Shown: one piece after another, positions 26,413 through 35,056 of the stretch | Numbering within the stretch: position 1 is the first letter of the stretch | Layout of the letters: the number at the start of each line of letters is the position of its first letter | Assembly (NCBI RefSeq): GCF_036840915.1 | Contig: NZ_CP085725.1 | Coordinates: forward strand, 1,736,001-1,800,000 | Length of the DNA: 64,000 bases | Direction: 5' to 3' | Source of the DNA: Flavobacterium hankyongi | Lineage (GTDB): Bacteria; Bacteroidota; Bacteroidia; Flavobacteriales; Flavobacteriaceae | Translations under genes and position numbers: made by a program | The notes under the pieces: model-generated | The model's input: only the letters and a program-made list of their open reading frames with translations | What the model was told of the DNA's origin: nothing | Databases searched by the model: none

Positions 26413-26820
26413 TTATCCTTTGAATGTTACAAAATTTCGTGGCGTTTCATATAATGTTACTTCCAAATCGTTTTCTGAAGCGATTCTTTTTCTAATTTTA
26501 TTCCAAATAACCACAACTATATTTTCTGCAGTTGGATTTAAATTCTCAAATTCAGGAACATCTAAATTTAAATTCTTATGATCAAATTTGGCTTCAATCT
26601 CTTCAAAAATAATATCTGATAAATCTTTAATGTCAATAACGTATCCTGTTTCTGGATTAATACTACCTGTCACACTTACAATTAATTCGTAATTGTGTCC
26701 GTGAAAATTAGGGTTATTACATTTCCCAAAAACTTTTTGATTTTGTTCGTCAGACCAATCTTTGCGATACAGTCTGTGAGCTGCATTAAAATGAGCTTTC
26801 CTGCTTACTGTGACTTTCAT
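26413..26820 (-). CDS. queD: 6-carboxytetrahydropterin / 6-pyruvoyltetrahydropterin synthase family enzyme
   Basis: A 135-residue T-fold enzyme. The zinc ligands are His15 (NAAHRL), His40 and His42 (NFHGHNY). The nucleophile is Cys34 in CNNPNFHGHNY; the five-residue gap before HGH is that of the eukaryote-like 6-pyruvoyl synthases rather than the shorter gap of E. coli QueD. It converts dihydroneopterin triphosphate, most likely in queuosine (7-deazaguanine) synthesis. It overlaps the idi stop by 4 bp. No other queuosine gene lies in the window. Confidence 0.85.
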   Translation of the reverse strand: MKVTVSRKAHFNAAHRLYRKDWSDEQNQKVFGKCNNPNFHGHNYELIVSVTGSINPETGYVIDIKDLSDIIFEEIEAKFDHKNLNLDVPEFENLNPTAENIVVVIWNKIRKRIASENDLEVTLYETPRNFVTFKG

Positions 26821-27344
26821 AACTTATGGTCTTCTAGAAAATGATAAAATTCATCAAATATGATTTTGAACCAAACCGTATAAATTTCAGGATTGATTTC
26901 CATGTCATCTTTAACAGCATCAATACTCATCCATTTCCAACTTTCAACCTCATCATTATTAATCTTCGGATCTTCATTAAAGTATCCAACCATAACATGG
27001 TCTAGTTCATGCTCAGTCAATCCGTTATCAAAAGGTGCTTTATAAATAAAATGAAACAACTCTTTTAGTTCGGTTATAAAACCCATTTCTTCCATTAATC
27101 TTCTACTACCAGCCTCTATATTTGTTTCTCCCTCTCTTTGATGACTGCAACAAGTATTCGTCCACAATAAGGGCGAATGATATTTATGATGTGCTCTTTG
27201 TTGAAGCATCAATTCATTTTTATCATTCAGTATAAAAACTGAAAAAGCTCTATGCAATAAGGCTTTCTCGTGAGCTTCTAATTTTGGCATTAAACCTATT
27301 TGCTCATCATTTTCATTTACTAAAATTACTCTCTCTTCGATCAT
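26817..27344 (-). CDS. idi: isopentenyl-diphosphate delta-isomerase, type I
   Basis: A 175-residue Nudix-fold enzyme that interconverts isopentenyl and dimethylallyl diphosphate for isoprenoid synthesis. The active-site block WTNTCCSHQREGE (catalytic Cys near residue 66) and the Nudix-like RRLMEEMGF helix are present, as are HRAFSVFIL and the C-terminal WKWMSID segment. It is the first gene of a tightly packed operon with queD (4-bp overlap), the peroxiredoxin and manA. I see no standard -7 element right upstream. Confidence 0.93.
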   Translation of the reverse strand: MIEERVILVNENDEQIGLMPKLEAHEKALLHRAFSVFILNDKNELMLQQRAHHKYHSPLLWTNTCCSHQREGETNIEAGSRRLMEEMGFITELKELFHFIYKAPFDNGLTEHELDHVMVGYFNEDPKINNDEVESWKWMSIDAVKDDMEINPEIYTVWFKIIFDEFYHFLEDHKL

Positions 27345-27373
27345 ATCGTATAATTGCTTGGTAAAAATACAAA

Positions 27374-27411
27374 AAAAGAAAACCGTCCCATTTTTATTGA
27401 GACGGTTTTTG
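27374..27411 (-). terminator. terminator of the cytochrome/FG-GAP operon
   Basis: AAAACCGTC (27379-27387) pairs with GACGGTTTT (27401-27409). The A-run on the plus strand gives a U-run in the minus transcript. Confidence 0.75.
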
Positions 27412-27431
27412 ATTTTTTAAAAGACATTTTA

Positions 27432-29507
27432 TTATTCCTTAATAATTTTTTGAGAATAATTATTACCATCTGTATCTTTTAAAACTAAAATATATGTTCC
27501 TTTTGAAAGACTTTCTACATTGATTTTATTCTCATTCATTTTGCTTTCAAGAGCTTTTTTACCAGTTAAGTCATAAATTTTAGCTTCTGCAAATTCAATC
27601 CCCATTCTATTCATTTGAATATTGATAACATTTCTTGCTGGATTTGGATAAATACTAAAAACTGAATTGTTTTCATTTTTTATAACCGATAGCGTTGCAC
27701 CTTCTGTAACAAGTAATTGTTGATTTGGAGTAACATTATTATATGTATCCACAATTCCTGATGGCCAATGTATAACAACCTGATCTATCGTTGTTGAAGC
27801 ACCTAATCCAAAATGAGCATTTAAAGTACTCATATAAGCAAATCCTTCTCCGCTTCTAACATCTCTAATTTGTTTTCCCCATGGACCATAAATTTCAATT
27901 CTTGCTCCAATTCCGTTTTTGTTACTTTGAACACCATCTAAAGCAACTTTTAACCAATTATTACCATTAGGCGTTGCAAAATGAATTGTACTTCCGTTTA
28001 CTATGTCCAAAAATCCATCATTATTTAAATCACCAACACCACCAACACTAATTCCTAGCCCCGTATAAGTCACTGGAGAAAAAACATTATTTCCTTGATT
28101 GAACATGATTTTATTTGCGCTACCCATAACATCAACAAGACCATTATTATCGAAGTCATAAGCGATATAATCTCGATTAATCGTAGAATCCAAATCCCAG
28201 CCTGATCCTATTGTAATTTCTGAATAAGCTTCCTCAGTACTATTTGTTAAATCAAGATTATTTCTGAAAAATTTATGATCAGTAGAACCATTTGAACCTA
28301 TCAAAATGTCCATATCTCCATCATTATCAAAATCTGCTACAGCAGAAGACCAAGATTGTACTGGCGTTGGGTTAATTTGTGCTATGGCTGAAATATCTGT
28401 AAAAACACCATTTCCATCATTTCTATGTAATTCACAAGGTGGTCCGGAGCATTTTGAAATAAACATATCAACATCACCATCATTATCAAAATCGGTCCAA
28501 AGTGAAGCATAATTTCCTCCACTTGCAGTTAGTCCTAAATTGTAGGCTCCAGGTGTTACCCCCGATTGGTAATAAGTTAGGTTATTAGAAGCATTGTTTA
28601 GATAATATACATTTCTATTCACATCATGACATGAGAAAATATCTAAATTTCCATCATTGTTAATATCTACAAAATTAGTTCTTTGACAAAATATGTATTC
28701 TCCAGGGGTTATAGGAGTATAAGTTACTACTCCTCCGTTATTTTGGGAACTCCAAAGCGATAATCCGTCACCAGCACCTAAAACCAAATCATTATAACCA
28801 TCTTTATTGTAGTCACCAGCCGCCATACTCCATGTAGGCATTTTACTAGTTCCAGAAAGAGTAAAATTTGTAATAGAAAAAGTACCTCCGGGTTCTTGGT
28901 TGTGAACTTTCAAGTATCCAGAACCTACACCTACTATATCATCCTTATGATCACCATTCATATCGACCACACATTTATTATGCGTGCTATTAATAGTACT
29001 TATTACTTGATTAGTGTAAGTAACAGGTGCAGGAACAGGGACAACAATAGTATTTTCTATTAATTGAAAGGTAAACCCTAATGAATTCCATCGGTTATCA
29101 AAAGCGATAATATAAGTAGTTCCTGCAGTTACATTAAATGTTACCACTGAAGAATACTGATAAAGTGTCCCTGCGTCATCATCTGCTGCATAACATGTTA
29201 GCGCGCCACAGTTACCTGTATACACATGAACCCTAGTATCTATCCCCGAGGTATTTTGAGTAATATCGGTTGTAACAGTTACCGTATAGTTAGCTGTAGG
29301 AGTATATGCATACCATTCTGCTCCTGGTGGTCTAGTAGAAGGAATTGCACCATTATCAGCACAGATTAAAGTTGGTGGTGCTCCGTTGATGACATCAACA
29401 GTATAAAGACCTGCTGTAGTTATAGGAACAGCTCCAACACAACTGTCTTGAGCTATTGAAAATTGCATCACAAATAGCAGTGTAATTAAAATTGTAATTT
29501 TTTTCAT
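27432..29507 (-). CDS. T9SS-exported FG-GAP/VCBS repeat protein with ASPIC/UnbV domain
   Basis: A 691-residue secreted protein. A signal peptide (ending FSIAQ) precedes a Cys-containing beta domain, then seven Ca-binding-like D-x-[DN]-x-[DN]-type FG-GAP motifs (for example DMNGDHKDDI, DINNDGNLDI, DFDNDGDVDM). An ASPIC/UnbV domain follows (IGARIEIYGPWGKQIRDVRS to DQVVIHWPSG). The last about 75 residues are a type A T9SS sorting domain (FSIYPNPARNVINI to GTYILVLKD). It should cross the outer membrane by T9SS and be anchored or released. It lies 33 bp behind a di-haem cytochrome-like lipoprotein gene and is probably cotranscribed with it. Confidence 0.88.
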   Translation of the reverse strand: MKKITILITLLFVMQFSIAQDSCVGAVPITTAGLYTVDVINGAPPTLICADNGAIPSTRPPGAEWYAYTPTANYTVTVTTDITQNTSGIDTRVHVYTGNCGALTCYAADDDAGTLYQYSSVVTFNVTAGTTYIIAFDNRWNSLGFTFQLIENTIVVPVPAPVTYTNQVISTINSTHNKCVVDMNGDHKDDIVGVGSGYLKVHNQEPGGTFSITNFTLSGTSKMPTWSMAAGDYNKDGYNDLVLGAGDGLSLWSSQNNGGVVTYTPITPGEYIFCQRTNFVDINNDGNLDIFSCHDVNRNVYYLNNASNNLTYYQSGVTPGAYNLGLTASGGNYASLWTDFDNDGDVDMFISKCSGPPCELHRNDGNGVFTDISAIAQINPTPVQSWSSAVADFDNDGDMDILIGSNGSTDHKFFRNNLDLTNSTEEAYSEITIGSGWDLDSTINRDYIAYDFDNNGLVDVMGSANKIMFNQGNNVFSPVTYTGLGISVGGVGDLNNDGFLDIVNGSTIHFATPNGNNWLKVALDGVQSNKNGIGARIEIYGPWGKQIRDVRSGEGFAYMSTLNAHFGLGASTTIDQVVIHWPSGIVDTYNNVTPNQQLLVTEGATLSVIKNENNSVFSIYPNPARNVINIQMNRMGIEFAEAKIYDLTGKKALESKMNENKINVESLSKGTYILVLKDTDGNNYSQKIIKE

Positions 29508-29540
29508 TGTTTAGTAGTTTTTGTTTGTGGTTTTTTCGTT

Positions 29541-30689
29541 TTATGGACAACCTTGTAGTGAATTAATCCATTGTTCTATCAATAGCACACCTTCTTCATG
29601 AACCATTGTTCTTCCGTGAAGAGGCATTCTATACGTTTCATCATTTGTACTCACCCTAAAATACAGCATAGAACGGTCTGTATTTCCAGGAGTTACAATT
29701 TTACTTAAAGCTGAAGGGAATCCCTGCATGTCTTGTGTATCCACACAAACACCTAAGTTTGTAAGTCCTTGCCCACTAGGCAATGCAGTCTTGTTGTAAC
29801 CAAACTTCATTGGACGATAATCACAGTGTCTGTCATCGTTATGACAATGAGCGCAATTACTATCAAAATATGAACGAACTCTTTTTTCTAATGGCTTAGT
29901 TTGGTCATTATAATCGACAACGGAATTTTCATCTGAAGGCAAAGAAAAATTATTTTCTAAATAACCGGCGTCAATCCATTTTTGAAGTTGATTTTTCGCA
30001 TCAGAGCCATAATTGTAGTTGAAATTAAGATTTTGAGGCTTAATCCCTATCGGAATATTTTTTGTTACTTCAATACCTCCCACCGTAGTTTTTGATTTAT
30101 GACAAACAATACACTGAGACTCTTCAGGAATTCTATAATCTGTACTTTTTACAACATTATTATCATCCTTCCACTGTATTGATGTAATACTACCCTGCAG
30201 ATCAAAAAAAGCTTCTGTTTGAGCATCATTCCAAACATAGTTCGCAAAAATCCAACCTGTTGATTTTCTAATCATAACTCGGGTTTCTATTATTCTATTA
30301 GTATTATTGGGCTGCACATTTGTATAATAGAAGTTCTTGATTAAAGCAGAACCAACAGGCAATTCTAAAACGTTCCCGTCTGCATTATAAGTTGCTTTTA
30401 CCCCTTTTGGAATCCAAACGAAGCGTTTTTTATGTGCATAATCTGTAAAGAGTGTACTCCTTGGTTCAAAAGGAAGTACATCAGGTGAAGGTTTCTGAGC
30501 TTTCATCTCACCTTCAAAAAACTTGTAATCTGATAATTTTGGGTAGGGAACTTTAGTTAAATCGACAGTAACAGGTGAAACTGGAACATAATCACTATCA
30601 TCTCCTGCAGTACTATCGTCTCCTGAACAGGAATAATACACTGAGAAAATTGAAAAAGCAAATAATAAAAGTAGGTATTTGTGTTTCAT
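29541..30689 (-). CDS. di-haem c-type cytochrome-like lipoprotein
   Basis: A 382-residue lipoprotein (signal ending VYYSC). Two haem c motifs are visible, CIVCH (Cys193-His197) and CAHCH (Cys279-His283). The C-terminal half continues with PMKFGY, a VTPGNTDRSMLYFRV segment and RMPLHGRTMVHEEGVLLIEQWI, typical of cytochrome-like lid regions that provide a Met ligand. The whole resembles the HNE_0200/SO_2930-type family, but I give that name from memory. It likely carries electrons at the envelope. It precedes the T9SS FG-GAP gene in one transcript. Confidence 0.82.
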   Translation of the reverse strand: MKHKYLLLLFAFSIFSVYYSCSGDDSTAGDDSDYVPVSPVTVDLTKVPYPKLSDYKFFEGEMKAQKPSPDVLPFEPRSTLFTDYAHKKRFVWIPKGVKATYNADGNVLELPVGSALIKNFYYTNVQPNNTNRIIETRVMIRKSTGWIFANYVWNDAQTEAFFDLQGSITSIQWKDDNNVVKSTDYRIPEESQCIVCHKSKTTVGGIEVTKNIPIGIKPQNLNFNYNYGSDAKNQLQKWIDAGYLENNFSLPSDENSVVDYNDQTKPLEKRVRSYFDSNCAHCHNDDRHCDYRPMKFGYNKTALPSGQGLTNLGVCVDTQDMQGFPSALSKIVTPGNTDRSMLYFRVSTNDETYRMPLHGRTMVHEEGVLLIEQWINSLQGCP

Positions 30690-30708
30690 GGGCTAAAAAA
30701 ATTTTACC

Positions 30709-30716
30709 CAAATATA
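30709..30716 (-). promoter_or_regulatory. -7 element of the cytochrome/FG-GAP operon
   Basis: TATATTTG on the minus strand, about 20 nt before the ATG. The nearest TTG (30747-30745) is 28 bp away, so the -33 is unclear. The rest of this 280-bp gap is very AT-rich with no ORF or clear structure except the carB terminator. Confidence 0.5.
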
Positions 30717-30913
30717 TACAAAAAACTAAATGTTAAGAAATTAACAATATTATAATAAAAAAATATTTTTTAACACAAAACGACAATCATATAGTTATTT
30801 TTAATTAATTTTTAAAACAAAATCGCTTTGTTGATATCAAATTCTGTAAGATTTTACTCTTTTATTTTGTAAATATTTTTTTATATTTTTTCATTAAATA
30901 TTTACTTCATGTT

Positions 30914-30952
30914 ACAAAAAAACCATAAAGCCCCTAAAAAGGGGCTTTATGG
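30914..30952 (-). terminator. terminator of carB
   Basis: A perfect 13-bp stem, CCATAAAGCCCCT (30923-30935) with AGGGGCTTTATGG (30940-30952) around an A4 loop. The plus-strand A-run at 30915-30922 gives the U-run. Confidence 0.9.
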
Positions 30953-30969
30953 TGAGATATATTTTATAC

Positions 30970-33825
30970 TTATTTAGTCAAATACATTTTTCTTCGAGAA
31001 TACAATTCGTAGAATTGATCATCTTTTAAATCATCAATAAACAAAATGCTCTCCCCAGTCGATTTCATTTCAGGCCCTAATGCCTTATTAACTCCTGGGA
31101 ATTTATTGAATGAGAACACTGGTTGTTTAATAGCGTAACCATTAAGTTTTGGATTGAAATTAAAATCAGTTACTTTATTTTCTCTCAACATAACTTTTGT
31201 TGCATAATTCACATACGGTTCTCCATAAGCTTTTGCAATAAATGGAACAGTGCGAGAAGCTCTAGGATTTGCTTCGATGATATAAACCGTATCATCTTTA
31301 ATTGCAAACTGAATATTGATTAATCCAACTGTTTTTAAAGCTACGGCTATCTTCTTAGTATGATCTTTAATTTGTTGCATTACAAACTCACCAAGATTGA
31401 AAGGTGGTAAAGTTGCATTACTATCACCAGAGTGCACACCACAAGGCTCAATGTGCTCCATGATACCAATAATGTACACATTCCCATCTTCATCACAAAT
31501 AGCATCTGCTTCCGCTTCGATTGCTCCATCTAAATAATGATCTAACAATAATTTATTATTTGGAATGTGCTTTAAAATTTCGATTACATGCTCTTCTAAT
31601 TCCTGCTTATTAATCACAATTTTCATTCCTTGTCCTCCCAAAACATATGAAGGACGAACTAATAATGGAAAATCTAATTCGTCAGCTAATTTAACAGCTT
31701 GTTCAGCATTTTCTGCTACACCAAATTTAGGAAACGGAATATTTAATTCTGTCAACAACTCCGAGAAACGACCTCTATCTTCTGCTAAATCTAGCGCATC
31801 GAAACTTGTTCCTATAATTTTGATTCCGTATTTATGAAGTTTTTCAGCTAATTTAAGAGCGGTTTGACCTCCCAATTGAACAATTACACCTTCCGGTTTT
31901 TCATGTTGGATAATATCATAAATATGTTCCCAGAAAACAGGTTCGAAATATAATTTATCAGCCGTGTCGAAGTCAGTTGAAACCGTTTCAGGATTACAGT
32001 TAATCATGATGGTTTCATAACCACATTCTTTTGCTGCTAAAACTCCGTGTACACACGAGTAATCAAACTCGATTCCTTGACCAATTCTATTAGGACCAGA
32101 ACCAAGAACAACGATTTTCTTTTTATTTGAAACAACACTTTCATTATCAACAAAACGTGTCCCATCAACTTTTTCAATCTCTGCTTCAAAAGTTGAGTAG
32201 TAATATGGAGTTAGTGCTTTAAATTCGGCAGCACAAGTATCTACCAATTTATATACACGCTGAATATTCATTGTATCGCGCAATGCGTGAACCTGACTCT
32301 CTAAGCAGTTCAACATATGAGCAATTTGACGATCTCCATACCCTTTTTGTTTTGCCTCCAACAATAAGTCTTTTGGAAGTGTTTCAAGAGTATACTTAGA
32401 AATTTCTTTCTCTAGCAAGAACAATTCTTCATATTGTTTCAAGAACCACATATCAATTTTTGTGATTTCATGAATTCTTGATAATGGAATTCCCATAGCA
32501 ATCGCATCATAGATTACGAAAACTCTGTCCCAACTTGCATGGGTTAATTTCTCTATAATTTGCTCGTAGTTTTTATAGCCTTTACCATCAGCACCTAAAC
32601 CATTACGCTTAATTTCTAAGGACTGAGTAGCTTTATGTAACGCTTCTTGAAACGAACGACCAATACCCATTACCTCTCCTACCGATTTCATTTGAAGTCC
32701 CAATGTTCTGTCTGAACCTTCAAACTTATCAAAGTTCCAACGAGGGATTTTTACAATTACATAATCTAATGTTGGCTCAAATAAAGCCGAAGTTGATTTT
32801 GTAATTTGATTTTGTAATTCATTTAAAGTATATCCTAAGGCTAACTTAGTTGCAACTTTAGCAATTGGATATCCAGTTGCTTTTGATGCTAAAGCAGATG
32901 AACGTGATACACGCGGATTAATTTCGATAGCAACGATATCCTCTCTCTCATCTGGAGAAACCGCAAACTGAACGTTACATCCCCCTGCAAAGTTTCCTAT
33001 ACTACGCATCATGTGCATAGCCATATCACGCATTTTCTGGAATGTTGTATCTGACAAAGTCATTGCTGGAGCAACAGTGATACTATCTCCAGTATGGATT
33101 CCCATTGGATCCATATTCTCGATTGTACATATAATAACTACGTTATCATTTTTATCACGAAGTAATTCTAATTCGTATTCTTTCCAACCTAAAAGTGCTT
33201 TATCGATTAACACTTCGTGAATAGGAGAAGCTTCAAGTCCTCGAGTTAATAACTCATCAAAATCTTCTTTTTTATGAACGAAAGCAGCTCCAGTTCCTCC
33301 TAATGTAAAAGAAGGACGAATTACTAATGGAAAACCAAATTCCTGAGCAATTTCTTTTCCTTTTAGGAAAGAGTTTGCAGTTTTTGCAGGTGCTTGAGGG
33401 ATTCCAATTTCATTTAATAATGCTTTAAACTTATCTCTATCTTCTGTAACGTTAATAGCATTAACATCAACTCCGATAAGTTTTACATTAAAATCTTTCC
33501 AAATCCCTTTATCATCAGCTTCCAAACAAAGGTTCAAGGCCGTTTGACCTCCCATTGTTGGTAAAACAGCATCGATTTGCGGATGTGCTTTAAGGATTTC
33601 AATGATTGATTTTGTTGTTAATGGCTTTAGATAAATGTGATCCGCCATTGAAGGATCGGTCATGATGGTTGCTGGATTAGAATTGATTAAGATAACTTCT
33701 ATTCCTTCTTCACGCAACGAACGTGCTGATTGTGAACCTGAATAGTCAAACTCACACGCTTGACCAATAATTATGGGACCTGACCCGATAATTAAAACCG
33801 ATTTAATTGAATTGTCTTTAGGCAT
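30970..33825 (-). CDS. carB: carbamoyl-phosphate synthase large subunit
   Basis: A 951-residue enzyme with two tandem ATP-grasp halves, each opening with a GSGP-type nucleotide fold ([20 protein letters not shown] near 10 and [19 protein letters not shown] near 570). Together with CarA it makes carbamoyl phosphate for pyrimidine and arginine synthesis. The middle region (about 400-550) is the oligomerisation domain. The chain ends just after the second half ([20 protein letters not shown]), so the C-terminal MGS-like allosteric domain of the E. coli enzyme (about 1073 residues) is absent. carA is not in the window. Confidence 0.94.
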   Translation of the reverse strand: [951 protein letters not shown]

Positions 33826-33839
33826 TGTTGTGTTGTTTA

Positions 33840-33857
33840 TTCCGAATTAATTCAGAA
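33840..33857. promoter_or_regulatory. imperfect palindrome upstream of carB
   Basis: TTCCGAATTAATTCAGAA is an 18-bp inverted repeat with one wobble, 15 bp before the carB ATG. It could be an operator or a small RNA hairpin in the leader; nothing else shows which. Confidence 0.35.
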
Positions 33858-33875
33858 TTTAGTTGTTGTTTGTAT

Positions 33876-33982
33876 TATAGCCCTGATGGAAGCAGCATCC
33901 TTTTTAATTTTGCTTTACAACACCTTTTCTATGAACTAAGCAAAATTAAAAAGATACAGCGTACAGCAGGAAAAAGCTCTAA
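33876..33982. repeat. large intergenic hairpin element between rpmH and carB
   Basis: The core is a perfect 16-bp inverted repeat, CTTTTTAATTTTGCTT (33900-33915) and AAGCAAAATTAAAAAG (33938-33953), around a 22-nt loop. The helix extends outward with mismatches (GCAGCATC near 33892-33899 against GATACAGC at 33953-33960), and CCTG (33882-33885) can pair with CAGG (33967-33970). No ORF fits. The flanks (TAGCCCTGATGGAAGC and CAGCAGGAAAAAGCTC) resemble an intergenic element I recall from other Flavobacterium genomes, so a dispersed repeat or structured RNA is likely; this is not searched. Confidence 0.55.
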
Positions 33983-34011
33983 ATAATTATCAGTATTTTT
34001 ATGAACAGTTT

Positions 34012-34044
34012 AAAAAAAAGGCGTTACTGATAAAAGTAACGCCT
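34012..34044 (-). terminator. terminator of rpmH
   Basis: AGGCGTTAC (34019-34027) pairs with GTAACGCCT (34036-34044) around an 8-nt loop, beside a plus-strand A-run. Confidence 0.85.
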
Positions 34045-34068
34045 ATATATTTGACTGAAAATCAATCA

Positions 34069-34230
34069 TTATTTTTTGTGTCTTGGTTCGCAAGAAACAG
34101 TTAATTTATGTCTTCCTTTAGCACGACGACGAGCTAGGACTTTTCTTCCATTCGCAGAAGCCATTCTGTCCATAAAACCGTGCTTGTTTCTTCTTTTTCT
34201 TTTCGATGGTTGAAATGTTCTTTTACTCAT
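34069..34230 (-). CDS. rpmH: 50S ribosomal protein L34
   Basis: A 53-residue, very basic protein translated by hand from the minus strand: it starts [19 protein letters not shown] and contains [20 protein letters not shown], the L34 signature, ending RHKK. It is part of the large ribosomal subunit. It stands alone, with its own full promoter upstream and a terminator downstream; the usual partner rnpA is not adjacent here. The C-terminal stretch [13 protein letters not shown] makes it a little longer than many L34 proteins. Confidence 0.96.
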   Translation of the reverse strand: MSKRTFQPSKRKRRNKHGFMDRMASANGRKVLARRRAKGRHKLTVSCEPRHKK

Positions 34231-34292
34231 AACTGTGTATCTTTAAAATCTTGTATAAATATCTTAATTTTTGGTTTTCTCGAAACCGAGTG

Positions 34293-34322
34293 CAAATATA
34301 CAACGATTTTTTATTCTTGCAA
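34293..34322 (-). promoter_or_regulatory. promoter of rpmH
   Basis: Minus-strand TATATTTG (34300-34293) and TTG (34322-34320) with a 19-bp spacer. The leader to the ATG is about 57 nt. Confidence 0.85.
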
Positions 34323-34356
34323 GTGCTTTTATAAAAAATAATTTATTTCCTTTTCT

Positions 34357-34364
34357 TATATTTG
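34357..34364 (+). promoter_or_regulatory. -7 element for the TPR-like membrane protein gene
   Basis: TATATTTG on the plus strand. It overlaps a TTG codon at 34362, arguing for the ATG at 34389 as the true start. No clear -33. Confidence 0.5.
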
Positions 34365-34388
34365 CAACTCATTATTAAAAACACTTTT

Positions 34389-34904
34389 ATGTTTCATAAA
34401 AACATCAAACTAATCATAGCTGGATTACTCTTTATTACTGGAATTTGGCAATTTACTGAAGGAAATATTGGAAATGGAATTTTCTTAACACTACTTACAA
34501 TAATCCCTGTTTTTCTATACTTTAGAAATGAATACATATTAATGGCTTTTTTAAAATTAAGAAATCAAGATTTTGAAGGAGCAAAAAAATGGTTAGACAA
34601 AATTAAAAATCCTGAAACAGCTTTGGTTCAAAAACAACAAGGTTATTACAATTATTTAAATGGTTTAATGATTTCTCAAACCAACTTAAATCAGGCTGAA
34701 AAATATTTTAAAAAAGCAATTAGTTTAGGTTTATCTATGGACCAAGATTTGGCTTTAGCTAAATTAAATTTAGCAGGTATTGCTTTAAGTAGAAGAAGAA
34801 AGCTTGAAGCAACAAACTTATTAAATGAGGCTAAAAAACTTGACAAACACAATATGCTGAAAGATCAAATTAAGATGATGAAAGATCAACTGAAGAAAAT
34901 TTAG
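34389..34904 (+). CDS. TPR-like membrane-anchored protein
   Basis: A 171-residue protein. Two hydrophobic helices near the start (IKLIIAGLLFITGIW and GNGIFLTLLTIIPVFLYF) are followed by a helical-repeat region with TPR-like spacing (AKKWLDKI, AEKYFKKAISLG, ALAKLNLAGIAL, ATNLLNEAKKLD). TPR domains bind other proteins; the partner here is unknown. The start was set at ATG 34389 because the upstream TTG lies inside a -7 element. It is divergent from rpmH and followed by a terminator. Confidence 0.75.
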   Translation: MFHKNIKLIIAGLLFITGIWQFTEGNIGNGIFLTLLTIIPVFLYFRNEYILMAFLKLRNQDFEGAKKWLDKIKNPETALVQKQQGYYNYLNGLMISQTNLNQAEKYFKKAISLGLSMDQDLALAKLNLAGIALSRRRKLEATNLLNEAKKLDKHNMLKDQIKMMKDQLKKI

Positions 34905-34925
34905 TACATCTTTTTTTGTTAAAAA

Positions 34926-34958
34926 ACAAAAAACCACACAATATTTGTGTGGTTTTTT
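34926..34958 (+). terminator. terminator after the TPR-like gene
   Basis: AAACCACACA (34931-34940) pairs perfectly with TGTGTGGTTT (34946-34955), loop ATATT, then T-run. Confidence 0.88.
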
Positions 34959-35056
34959 CGTATATATATGTTGTTAATCGATATTTTAGATATTTGACCG
35001 ATATTATTGAAATACAGAGTTTTATATTTATAAATTAGCATTAAGAATTACTGCTT

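Noticed and set aside
30690-30913. AT-rich gap upstream of the cytochrome gene as a possible RNA or origin
   Set aside because: Low complexity only; no stable hairpin, repeat array or ORF was seen.
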